Shown here one piece after another: positions 1-6,383 of a stretch of DNA of 7,997 bases. How positions within the stretch are numbered: the stretch's first letter is position 1; every line of letters begins with the position of its first letter. The stretch lies in contig JAKMFY010000182.1 of NCBI GenBank assembly GCA_022425185.1, positions 1-7,997 of the forward strand, written 5' to 3'. The notes under the pieces were generated by a model, which had not been told where the DNA came from, searched no databases, and saw only the letters and a program-made list of their open reading frames with translations. The stretch is from Candidatus Poseidoniaceae archaeon. Its GTDB lineage: Archaea; Thermoplasmatota; Poseidoniia; Poseidoniales; Poseidoniaceae. A program made the position numbers and the translations under genes.

Positions 1-3000
1 GTCCATGTTTGAATCATCCATCCATGACCTCCAGATCAAGGCGTTTGCATGGTGAGGAAGCGTAGGATTGTCTCCAATGGTGAAGGAAACTTCCGTGGCA
101 GGAGAAGCATCTCTGTGGTCGAACTCATCAATGTTCATCGAGATCAACATTGGAGCAATCGTATCCATCGTGAACGAAGCGATTGGATTTGCCTCGTATG
201 ATGCCCCTTGTCCAAGGAGAGGCGTTACTTCAAGTTCCATAGTTAAGTTCTGAACAGTACTTGGGACGCTGTAGATAATCGATGCAACTCCATCAACAAC
301 TAAATTTGTTGAACCTTTGTCTTGACCATCAACAAGCAATCGAACGAGTGCTTGTCCGGTACGGGGAACTGCATTTGAAACATCCTCGAAGCCCAAATAA
401 GCATGAACTGTGACGAATGTGTTTGGTATCAAGAGAGCCGATTCTGCATCGGTTTCAACACCTGATTGAGATTCAATGGTAAAACGTTTCAATGATACAT
501 CGTTTTCGATACCGTTAGCGTTTCCTAAACCAAACACATGGTTGAGAGGGAGGGTAGGACCTGTCGGACTGACCAACATCACATTCAAGGAGGCATATGG
601 CTCATCATCCCATGTCATTGGCATTTGGAAACGATGTGTGAATTGGATGTAAGCTCCACTTCCAAGCATACTGATTTCTCCATTCGAATCGATATCACTC
701 CATCCCAAACTGTAACCACTTTGTTGACAACTTGAAGTCGATGCTCCCGTCAGTGGTAGAAGGACACTGCTGCATTGAACAGACGAAGTTGCTGATGCCC
801 CTCGCAAACTCATGTCGATACTCCAGCCGTTATTTTTCACATATGATTCTGCATCGCTCACTCCGAGTGGAGAAAGATCGAATGTTGAATTAACAGTAAT
901 CCAATCCGTTGAAGGAGTGAGCGTATCGATTGGAGGAGAGATATCAATTGAGACCGGATTAAGCGTAGGTGTTGTTGAAATCGAATTCAGGGTCAATTTG
1001 ATTGAACCCGAAGACATCATACGAATAGGAATTCGAACTTCCTTTACTCCACCAATACTGACAATGGAAGAGAGTTGCTGGTTCAATGCTTGCACAACAG
1101 AAGAAGTCGAAATGAGATTCAGGTTAACACCAGCCTCATATGGAGCAAAAATACCACACATGGTAACGTCAGCAGTCGATTGAGAGGAACCAATTGTAAT
1201 GCTTACTCTTGCCATAGGCAATCCAAGGATCCCTCTGTCATCAGCAGCATTTGACAAAGCACTGTTTAGAGCACCTAATTCAGTTTGTGAAAACGAAACA
1301 AGTTGGGCATTTTGGAAATTTGTGAAGCCTCTGTTGGTCACATCATTGCCAGCAATTTTAATGTTCATGAAGGGCGACTGCATTATGTTGTTAGAAGTTA
1401 AAGTAAATGCGAAATCATTGACACCTGCAAGAGGCAAGAGCACTTCAAACATAGAAGAAGTACTCGGAGAAGAGGTAATTGTTTGACAGAGTTGTCCTGT
1501 AGCAAGCCGGTTTTGAAATCCGAAAGACCCTGCATTTGCTCCATCAAGCCCCCAGTCAGATACACCATCAGGACCGATATCAATTCGCATACCTGTGCTT
1601 GGATTTGAGCGAACTGTTTCAACATCAAACGAATCAACCGAATAAGAACCGCTAGAGGAAGTGAAACGGAATTGCACGGAATGACTCACTTCGTCGAGGG
1701 TATCGTATCCATCCAAGGAAACAGTTTGCCATCCAGTATCATCCACATTTGCTTCAAACAATGGATTGCCAGTTGCTGAGATTGAAGTGGAAAGAGCCCC
1801 AAAACCATTCGATATCTTGTAAACTGGGGACGTCAGAGAGCCAGTTCCTGATACAGCACCGGTTGTTGCAGACCACGTTGTTCCTGCAAGAGTCCAATCA
1901 TGCGTCGCTGGGTTTGCACTAAAGGATTCATGAATAGCCCCGCTGATACCCAAACTGTGTATCTTAGGCCCACCTGATTGGCCTGTGATCATATGCGTTT
2001 GGAATCGAAGTGATGGTGTTGCTTCCCAGTCAATTCCCCCCAAATCCACTTGTAAATCGGTCATTTGAGAATAGCCAGGAATGGCAGTTCCAGTTGATGC
2101 ATCAATAAGCGACCATTCGAAGAGAGCACCTGTTGGTATTTCTGCATCGATGACCATCAAACCGTATGAAGAAGGTTCGCTGCCAGCATTTGCACCAGGA
2201 CCAAACGGCTGAGAGGTCCAGTTTCCTTCACCTGTTGAAACGCCAGAAGCCTTTGGAAGAATTTCAACATCATCGATATTCCAGCCAGTGTATTGGACGC
2301 TCCCGTCAGAAGAGCCAAGGCCAAAACGAACTTGGAAATTTGTGTTTCCTGCAACGTAATTTGAAATGGTTATGGTTTGAGTGGTGAAGGAACCATCGTT
2401 TACAGTTCCAGAATTTGACCAAACATTCACCCAATTCCCTGCGCTATTTTTCACTGAAACATAAGCATGGTCCCAGCTACTGGATTCAACTCCGAGTCTC
2501 TTTTGGAATTTAAGATCCCAACCACCCGAGCAGCCACCACAATTCATCGATGGTGAAGTCGCCCAATATGGACCACCCATGTAGGATGGGTAATTTCCGT
2601 CGTATGTATACAGCGCCTTTGAACCACTTGTAACGCCGTTTGATGACCCTAGAGTGCTATCGTATCCCCAGAACCATGTATTGGTACCACTAAAGGTCCA
2701 AGCATTGGTTCCTTCCATATCATAATTCCAACCCTGAGGTAACAGTTCCAAGCTTGTTCCATTGACATCGACTCCATCATACACTGCTTGGGGATGATCA
2801 TAATCTGCGGAAGAATCCCATACTTTTGCCGCAGTTACCGGAAGAATATTTTCATCGAGTGAAAGATCAATTGAAGTGACTGCTTCTCCATTTGGAATGT
2901 TAACTGAAATTGCATCGTTTACACCATCAGGGTAAGAACCAATACTAACGATGTTTGATTGCCCTGTGGGTGTGACATTCGACACACTTTCATCCTCATA

Positions 3001-3105
3001 AACGAGGTCTTGCGCTGTGTTATCTACTAATGGACTTCCCAATGAAATCAGAAAAACTGACAACATCAAACCGACGACCAATACGTTGCGGCTGCGTCCA
3101 CCCAT
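1..3105 (-). CDS. Giant secreted surface protein with jelly-roll and Ig-like domains (3' end outside window)
   Basis: The frame is open for all 1035 codons from the ATG at 3105 to the left edge, with no stop; I checked every codon. GGAGG lies 3 nt before the ATG. Residues 1-31 look like a signal peptide: Arg4 and Arg6, then a hydrophobic stretch at about 8-23. A MAM/LamG-like jelly-roll region spans about 130-284. It has CGGC (Cys189, Cys192), a WDLKF strand at 196-200 and the typical closing GWNIDDVEI at 274-282. Residues 310-390 form a beta-rich module containing DLGGIDWEATPSLRFQTH. Asp-rich turns suggest calcium binding: DIGPDGVSDW at 509-518 and DIDSNGE at 804-810. Cys778 and Cys793 could form a disulfide. 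Residues 976-1035 resemble an Ig-like beta-sandwich (TMDTIAPMLIS, then VSFTIGDNPTLP). No catalytic motif and no second membrane segment is visible; any anchor would be in the missing C-terminus. Ser, Thr, Asn and Gly are abundant and Lys is rare, as in secreted proteins. The role is unknown: cell-surface structure, adhesion or polymer binding are possible. The reading frame and secretion are well supported; domain names come from pattern recognition. Confidence 0.88.
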   Translation of the reverse strand, partial: MGGRSRNVLVVGLMLSVFLISLGSPLVDNTAQDLVYEDESVSNVTPTGQSNIVSIGSYPDGVNDAISVNIPNGEAVTSIDLSLDENILPVTAAKVWDSSADYDHPQAVYDGVDVNGTSLELLPQGWNYDMEGTNAWTFSGTNTWFWGYDSTLGSSNGVTSGSKALYTYDGNYPSYMGGPYWATSPSMNCGGCSGGWDLKFQKRLGVESSSWDHAYVSVKNSAGNWVNVWSNSGTVNDGSFTTQTITISNYVAGNTNFQVRFGLGSSDGSVQYTGWNIDDVEILPKASGVSTGEGNWTSQPFGPGANAGSEPSSYGLMVIDAEIPTGALFEWSLIDASTGTAIPGYSQMTDLQVDLGGIDWEATPSLRFQTHMITGQSGGPKIHSLGISGAIHESFSANPATHDWTLAGTTWSATTGAVSGTGSLTSPVYKISNGFGALSTSISATGNPLFEANVDDTGWQTVSLDGYDTLDEVSHSVQFRFTSSSGSYSVDSFDVETVRSNPSTGMRIDIGPDGVSDWGLDGANAGSFGFQNRLATGQLCQTITSSPSTSSMFEVLLPLAGVNDFAFTLTSNNIMQSPFMNIKIAGNDVTNRGFTNFQNAQLVSFSQTELGALNSALSNAADDRGILGLPMARVSITIGSSQSTADVTMCGIFAPYEAGVNLNLISTSSVVQALNQQLSSIVSIGGVKEVRIPIRMMSSGSIKLTLNSISTTPTLNPVSIDISPPIDTLTPSTDWITVNSTFDLSPLGVSDAESYVKNNGWSIDMSLRGASATSSVQCSSVLLPLTGASTSSCQQSGYSLGWSDIDSNGEISMLGSGAYIQFTHRFQMPMTWDDEPYASLNVMLVSPTGPTLPLNHVFGLGNANGIENDVSLKRFTIESQSGVETDAESALLIPNTFVTVHAYLGFEDVSNAVPRTGQALVRLLVDGQDKGSTNLVVDGVASIIYSVPSTVQNLTMELEVTPLLGQGASYEANPIASFTMDTIAPMLISMNIDEFDHRDASPATEVSFTIGDNPTLPHHANALIWRSWMDDSNMD

Positions 3106-3108
3106 GTT

Positions 3109-3113
3109 CCTCC
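3109..3113 (-). promoter_or_regulatory. Shine-Dalgarno site of the giant surface protein
   Basis: On the minus strand GGAGG is followed by the spacer AAC and then ATG at 3105. This fixes the start, because the hydrophobic signal peptide begins directly after it. Confidence 0.8.
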
Positions 3114-3136
3114 CTATTCTTTCCACCCAAAAAGCA

Positions 3137-3148
3137 TTCTTGCAAGAA
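3137..3148. promoter_or_regulatory. 12-bp perfect palindrome TTCTTGCAAGAA, candidate operator
   Basis: The twelve bases equal their own reverse complement. They lie in the 97-bp gap between the divergent starts of the surface protein gene (3105) and rpiA (3203). The site is about 10 bp from the shared AT-rich element at 3158-3168, so a bound dimeric regulator could affect either promoter. A 12-bp palindrome is expected about twice per 8 kb by chance, so only its location makes it notable. No regulator is identified. Confidence 0.35.
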
Positions 3149-3157
3149 ATACAGTTC

Positions 3158-3168
3158 GATATTTTAAC
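3158..3168. promoter_or_regulatory. Candidate TATA element between the surface protein gene and rpiA
   Basis: The stretch CGATATTTTAA reads as TTAAAATATCG on the other strand, so it is TATA-like in both directions. Archaeal start sites lie about 25-27 bp from the box centre. That predicts an rpiA start near 3189, leaving about 14 nt of leader that contains the Shine-Dalgarno site. For the surface gene it predicts a start near 3137, leaving about 31 nt of leader. Both are sensible, but the assignment rests on base composition and spacing only. Confidence 0.4.
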
Positions 3169-3194
3169 AATCAATATCAACCGTCCGAAACAAG

Positions 3195-3199
3195 AGAGG
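3195..3199 (+). promoter_or_regulatory. Shine-Dalgarno site that decides the rpiA start
   Basis: AGAGG is followed by the spacer AAT and the ATG at 3203. This spacing matches the other genes here. It supports the 233-residue start over an in-frame GTG at 3017, which would add 62 residues and run into the divergent surface protein gene. Confidence 0.65.
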
Positions 3200-3202
3200 A
3201 AT

Positions 3203-3904
3203 ATGAGCGATGCTGAAGCACTCAAAAAACTCGCAGGTGAAGCCGCGTGTTCGTACGTAAAATCCGGAATGAACGTGGGTCTTGGAACTGGTTCAACGGT
3301 CAAATATACTGTCTTGGAACTCGGAAGAAGGATCAAGGAAGAAGGGCTTGAAATCGTTGGCGTTCCAACTTCGGTTGCTACAGAAGAACTCGCAAATGAA
3401 GTCGGTATACCATTGGTTGAATTGGGATCAGTTGCAGGATTAGACATCGTCATTGATGGAACTGATGAATTCGATCCACAATTTCAACTCATCAAAGGTG
3501 GAGGAGCCGCTTTACTTCGTGAGAAGATTGTCGCTCAACAATCAGCCTCAATGGTCGTTGTAGCTGATGGAAGAAAACAAGTCGATTGTCTTGGAGCATT
3601 TGGGATTCCAATCGAAATCACCCCGTTTTCATCAGATGTTACCGTACGAGCACTCGAGGCTCTGTTGAATTGTGATGTAACACTGCGTTCAGATGAAAGA
3701 GGACTTCTCCACACAGATAACGGAAATTGCATCGCTGATGCCCAGGTTGGTGCAACCATTGACGATCCGCTTTTGATGGAAACACAAATTCTCAACATCG
3801 CAGGAGTTGTTCAAGTCGGACTCTTCAACGATATGTGCGATGTTGTGGTTTTAGCAAACGAAGGGAATGTAACGACATTGGTCAACCCAAACGGTCGATT
3901 GTGA
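3203..3904 (+). CDS. rpiA: Ribose-5-phosphate isomerase A
   Basis: RpiA interconverts ribose 5-phosphate and ribulose 5-phosphate in the cytosol, supplying ribose for nucleotides. The product has 233 residues; E. coli RpiA has 219. Family motifs appear in order: GLGTGSTV at 26-33 (phosphate-binding loop), DGTDEFD at 85-91, LIKGGGAALLREKI at 96-109, and DNGNCIAD in the C-terminal half. The expected catalytic residues are all present: Asp85, Asp88, Lys98 and Glu107 correspond to Asp81, Asp84, Lys94 and Glu103 of the E. coli enzyme at a constant offset of four. The ATG at 3203 is chosen for its Shine-Dalgarno site and because the protein aligns from there. The gene is divergent from the surface protein gene. 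It ends 3 bp from the 3' end of a convergent tRNA gene, with no clear terminator, so read-through would produce antisense RNA to the tRNA. Confidence 0.96.
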   Translation: MSDAEALKKLAGEAACSYVKSGMNVGLGTGSTVKYTVLELGRRIKEEGLEIVGVPTSVATEELANEVGIPLVELGSVAGLDIVIDGTDEFDPQFQLIKGGGAALLREKIVAQQSASMVVVADGRKQVDCLGAFGIPIEITPFSSDVTVRALEALLNCDVTLRSDERGLLHTDNGNCIADAQVGATIDDPLLMETQILNIAGVVQVGLFNDMCDVVVLANEGNVTTLVNPNGRL

Positions 3905-3907
3905 AGG

Positions 3908-3981
3908 CGGGCCTGACGGGGTTCGAACCCGCGACCTACGGATTAAGAGTCCGTCGCTCTACCTGACTAAGCTACAGGCCC
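3908..3981 (-). tRNA. tRNA-Lys (anticodon CTT)
   Basis: The 74-nt gene folds into a complete cloverleaf. The acceptor stem GGGCCTG/CAGGCCC is perfect, with a G discriminator at 3908. The D stem is GCTT/GAGC and the anticodon stem ACGGA/TCCGT. The loop CTCTTAA gives anticodon CTT, reading AAG lysine codons. The T stem GCGGG/CCCGT has one G-T wobble and the T loop is TTCGAAC. The 3' CCA is not encoded, because the bases after the discriminator read CCT, so it must be added by the CCA-adding enzyme. No intron is present. The GGGCC acceptor start and G discriminator fit archaeal tRNA-Lys. The gene sits 24 bp downstream of the carbamate kinase stop on the same strand. Confidence 0.97.
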
Positions 3982-4000
3982 ACGCTGGCCTCTGTCAAGA

Positions 4001-4010
4001 TGTATTTAAT
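4001..4010 (-). promoter_or_regulatory. Candidate TATA box of tRNA-Lys, overlapping the carbamate kinase stop codon
   Basis: The minus strand reads ATTAAATACA here. Its centre is about 25 bp upstream of the mature tRNA 5' end at 3981, the usual archaeal TATA-to-start distance, which predicts almost no 5' leader. The TAA stop of the carbamate kinase gene (4008-4006) lies inside the box. Confidence 0.5.
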
Positions 4011-4950
4011 CATCATGGGACAAAGTCGTCCCAGCATCCTCTCGTAATGCAGAAAGGGCATCTCCTGGTTTACAGAGAATTGAACGCATCTTTGGTGAAT
4101 GACGTACTGCTTCGATCATACTCGAAATCTTAGGACCCATCGATCCTTCAGGGAAATGACCTTCTGAAAGGAATTTTTCTGCTTGGGAAACACTTAGAGT
4201 TCTATGTTCTTTTTGCTCATCCGAACCAAAGTCAGTAAATACTGCCTCAACTCCAGTGGAAATGATCAATGCTTCCGCTCCTAATTCTGAAGCGAGTAAA
4301 GCAGAGAGACGATCTTTATCGATAACAGAAGGAACTCCTTTGAATTGCTTCTCATCGGTGATAATTGGAATCCCTCCACCACCTCCACAAATAACTACTG
4401 CCCGTTGCTGAACGAGCGTTCGAATCACGTCGATGTCGAGTACGCTCATTGGCATAGGGCTTGCGACAACACGACGAGGCCCATTGATTGTCGTTGCAAT
4501 ATCCCAATCTCGTGCCATGACTTCTTCTGCACTCAATACAGGACCAACGGGTTTGGTTGGTAACGAGAATGCTTCATCATGAGCATCAACAAGAACTCGT
4601 GTTAGAACCACAGCTGTTCGCTCAGGACGATGACGATGGGAAAGAATACTGTTGAGTTGAAGAGAAAGTGTGTGGCCAATCATCCCTTGAGTCGCTGCAA
4701 CCCATTCATCCATCGTATGGATCAAATCTGCATCCATTGTCATCAATTTACCTACTTGTGGACCGTTCCCATGTGTAAGAACAACAGACCAGTCTGCTTC
4801 GAGTAAATCAACAACATCGCTCATCACTTGAGCTAAAATCATGGCATGTTCATCGCCTGATGCACCTCCCGGTGGCGCCAGAGCATTTCCTCCGATTGCG
4901 TAAACCACTATTTTTGACACAACGCAAGAACTTCCCTCGATATGTTTCAT
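4006..4950 (-). CDS. arcC: Carbamate kinase
   Basis: Carbamate kinase catalyses ATP + carbamate = ADP + carbamoyl phosphate. It makes ATP in fermentative arginine or agmatine breakdown, or can supply carbamoyl phosphate. Residues are numbered from the ATG at 4950 (314 aa, near the usual 310). Motifs in order: AIGGNAL at 18-24, THGNGPQVG at 59-67, TQGMIGHTL at 87-95, KPVGP with Lys133, PRRVVASP at 158-165, VVICGGGGGIPI at 185-196, VIDKDRLSALLA at 209-220 with Lys212, and GSMGPK at 269-274 with Lys274. These are the amino acid kinase fold and carbamate kinase signature lysines. The start is uncertain. A TTG at 4974 would add 8 residues and a GTG at 4920 would remove 10, the latter aligning best with E. 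coli ArcC; none has the tight Shine-Dalgarno site of the neighbouring genes. No arcA or arcB lies nearby, so pathway and direction remain open. Confidence 0.93.
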   Translation of the reverse strand: MKHIEGSSCVVSKIVVYAIGGNALAPPGGASGDEHAMILAQVMSDVVDLLEADWSVVLTHGNGPQVGKLMTMDADLIHTMDEWVAATQGMIGHTLSLQLNSILSHRHRPERTAVVLTRVLVDAHDEAFSLPTKPVGPVLSAEEVMARDWDIATTINGPRRVVASPMPMSVLDIDVIRTLVQQRAVVICGGGGGIPIITDEKQFKGVPSVIDKDRLSALLASELGAEALIISTGVEAVFTDFGSDEQKEHRTLSVSQAEKFLSEGHFPEGSMGPKISSMIEAVRHSPKMRSILCKPGDALSALREDAGTTLSHDD

Positions 4951-4991
4951 GCTTTCGCCTTTTTGACTAAACAAGTGCTCAAATCCGTATG

Positions 4992-5017
4992 TGTTTGAAA
5001 AGCCCAGACTTCAAACA
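4992..5017. repeat. Inverted repeat TGTTTGAA-N10-TTCAAACA between arcC and asnS
   Basis: Two perfect 8-bp arms (4992-4999 and 5010-5017) flank a 10-bp spacer, in the 95-bp gap between the divergent starts of arcC and asnS. Arm centres are 18 bp apart, a bit under two helical turns, as in operators bound by dimers. The right arm ends 28 bp before the asnS ATG, within the expected promoter zone. As RNA it could also form an 8-bp hairpin. The function is inferred from symmetry and location only. Confidence 0.4.
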
Positions 5018-5037
5018 TGATATGCTATGACATAGAC

Positions 5038-5042
5038 GGAGG
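5038..5042 (+). promoter_or_regulatory. Shine-Dalgarno site of asnS
   Basis: GGAGG, spacer TTC, then ATG at 5046. It is a full-strength core and supports the chosen asnS start. Confidence 0.8.
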
Positions 5043-5045
5043 TTC

Positions 5046-6377
5046 ATGGCCAAAGACATCTGGATTGGTGACGTCCAAAACGGCGACCATGATGGCAAAG
5101 AAGTAGAACTGAAGGGATGGGTTAAGAGAACCCGTGGTTCCAATAAGATTCGATTCGTTGTTCTTCGCGATTCTACTGGAACAATCCAATGTGTGGCAAA
5201 GCGTGATGCTGTTGGTGATGAGCAATTCGAATCCATTGCTTCTGCACTCATCGAATCCTCAGTCATTATCAATGGAACAGTAAATGTTGACGAGCGCAGC
5301 GAGGGAGGACACGAATTGGTCGTTTCCTCGATTGAAATCGTTGGACCTGTTGACCCTGAACGACCATTCCCCATTACTGAATCTGCAATGAAGGCTGCAG
5401 ATGGAGGTGAGACTGAGTTCTTATTGGACAATCGACATTTGTACCTCCGAACAAGTCGTATGACGACAATGCTCAAGATGCGATCATCTGTGTTCGGAGC
5501 GATTCACAGTTATTTCAGAGACTTGGATTTCATTGAATACCAAGCTCCCAACTTTGTTGCAGGTGCTGTCGAGGGGGGTTCAACACTGTTCGAAGTCCCT
5601 TACTTTGGAAGAAAGGCCTACCTGACACAGTCATGGCAACTCTATGCTGAAGCTGCAATGCCTGCTCTTGAGCGCCTGTATACAATCGCTCCTTCTTTCA
5701 GAGCAGAAAAATCAAGAACACGACGACATCTAACAGAATTCTGGCATGCTGAAATGGAAATTGCTTGGGCTACAAACGCTGAAGTCATGGCTCATGGCGA
5801 AGGCGTTGTACGCCATATTGCATCAACTCTTCTTGATGAAAGAAGCACCGAACTTGAGGATTTGGGCCGTGATTTGGAACTCATTGGACGTTATGCAGAC
5901 ACACCATTCCCACGAATGCGTTATGATGAAGCAGTTGAAATCCTTCAAGGAAAAGGCGTTGACGTTTCATGGGGCCAAGATTTGGATTATTCGAAAGAGA
6001 AAATCTTGACTCAAGATTTTGATGTTCCTCATTTCCTCACTCATTATCCTAAGATTGCTAAGCCATTCTATCATCGTGAAGATCCGACTGATGACAAATA
6101 TGTCCTTTGCCACGATCTTCTCGCACCAGAAGGCTATGGCGAAATCATTGGAGGAGGAGAACGTACTTGGTCAGAAGAGGAAATCCTTGCTCGACTTGCA
6201 GAAGAAGGAACCTCCCCTGAAGCATATCAATTTTACATCGATACACGAAGTTACGGCGGTGTCCCTCACGGTGGGTTCGGACTTGGTGTTGACAGAGTTT
6301 GCTCTTGGTTGAGTGGAGCAGATCACATTCGAGAAGTCATTCCATTCCCAAGAGATTCTCGACGTGTTACCCCCTGA
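5046..6377 (+). CDS. asnS: Asparaginyl-tRNA synthetase
   Basis: AsnRS charges tRNA-Asn with asparagine using ATP in the cytosol. The 443-residue product is a class IIb synthetase. An N-terminal OB-fold anticodon-binding domain covers about 5-100 (VELKGWVKRTRG at 20-31). The catalytic core follows, with GGSTLFEV at 177-184 and QSWQLY at 195-200. Motif 2 is at 218-238 (FRAEKSRTRRHL, then EFWHAEME), and motif 3 is GGFGLGVDRV at 409-418 with Arg417. The EFWHAE stretch and SYGGVPHGGFG favour AsnRS over archaeal AspRS, which usually has a NEA...D.E pattern at motif 2. The OB domain distinguishes it from the AsnRS-like asparagine synthetases, which lack it. Having AsnRS suggests direct Asn-tRNA charging rather than only the Asp-tRNA amidotransferase route. 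It lies 6 bp upstream of the next gene, so the two are likely cotranscribed. Confidence 0.95.
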   Translation: MAKDIWIGDVQNGDHDGKEVELKGWVKRTRGSNKIRFVVLRDSTGTIQCVAKRDAVGDEQFESIASALIESSVIINGTVNVDERSEGGHELVVSSIEIVGPVDPERPFPITESAMKAADGGETEFLLDNRHLYLRTSRMTTMLKMRSSVFGAIHSYFRDLDFIEYQAPNFVAGAVEGGSTLFEVPYFGRKAYLTQSWQLYAEAAMPALERLYTIAPSFRAEKSRTRRHLTEFWHAEMEIAWATNAEVMAHGEGVVRHIASTLLDERSTELEDLGRDLELIGRYADTPFPRMRYDEAVEILQGKGVDVSWGQDLDYSKEKILTQDFDVPHFLTHYPKIAKPFYHREDPTDDKYVLCHDLLAPEGYGEIIGGGERTWSEEEILARLAEEGTSPEAYQFYIDTRSYGGVPHGGFGLGVDRVCSWLSGADHIREVIPFPRDSRRVTP

Positions 6378-6380
6378 GGG
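6376..6380 (+). promoter_or_regulatory. Shine-Dalgarno site overlapping the asnS stop codon
   Basis: GAGGG begins in the TGA stop of asnS (6375-6377) and is followed by the spacer TGA and an ATG at 6384. A second ATG follows immediately at 6387. The usual 3-nt spacing here favours the first. The arrangement suits coupled translation of the two genes. Confidence 0.6.
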
Positions 6381-6383
6381 TGA

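Noticed and set aside
68..1486. Several plus-strand open frames of 60-123 codons
   Set aside because: They lie opposite the continuous 1035-codon minus frame, have no family motifs and no ribosome sites, and are explained by that gene's composition.
3017..3202. In-frame upstream extension of rpiA from a GTG at 3017
   Set aside because: It would overlap the start of the divergent surface protein gene by 89 bp, includes the promoter region and palindrome, has no homology to RpiA, and lacks a ribosome site. The ATG at 3203 has one.
4979..5476. Minus-strand open frame of 165 codons
   Set aside because: It is antisense to the N-terminal half of asnS, whose plus-strand motifs are unambiguous, and it shows no recognisable protein pattern.
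5046..6377. Aspartyl-tRNA synthetase or stand-alone asparagine synthetase A-like protein instead of AsnRS
   Set aside because: The EFWHAE form of motif 2 and PHGGFGLG fit AsnRS rather than AspRS, and the N-terminal OB domain is absent from the AsnRS-derived asparagine synthetases.
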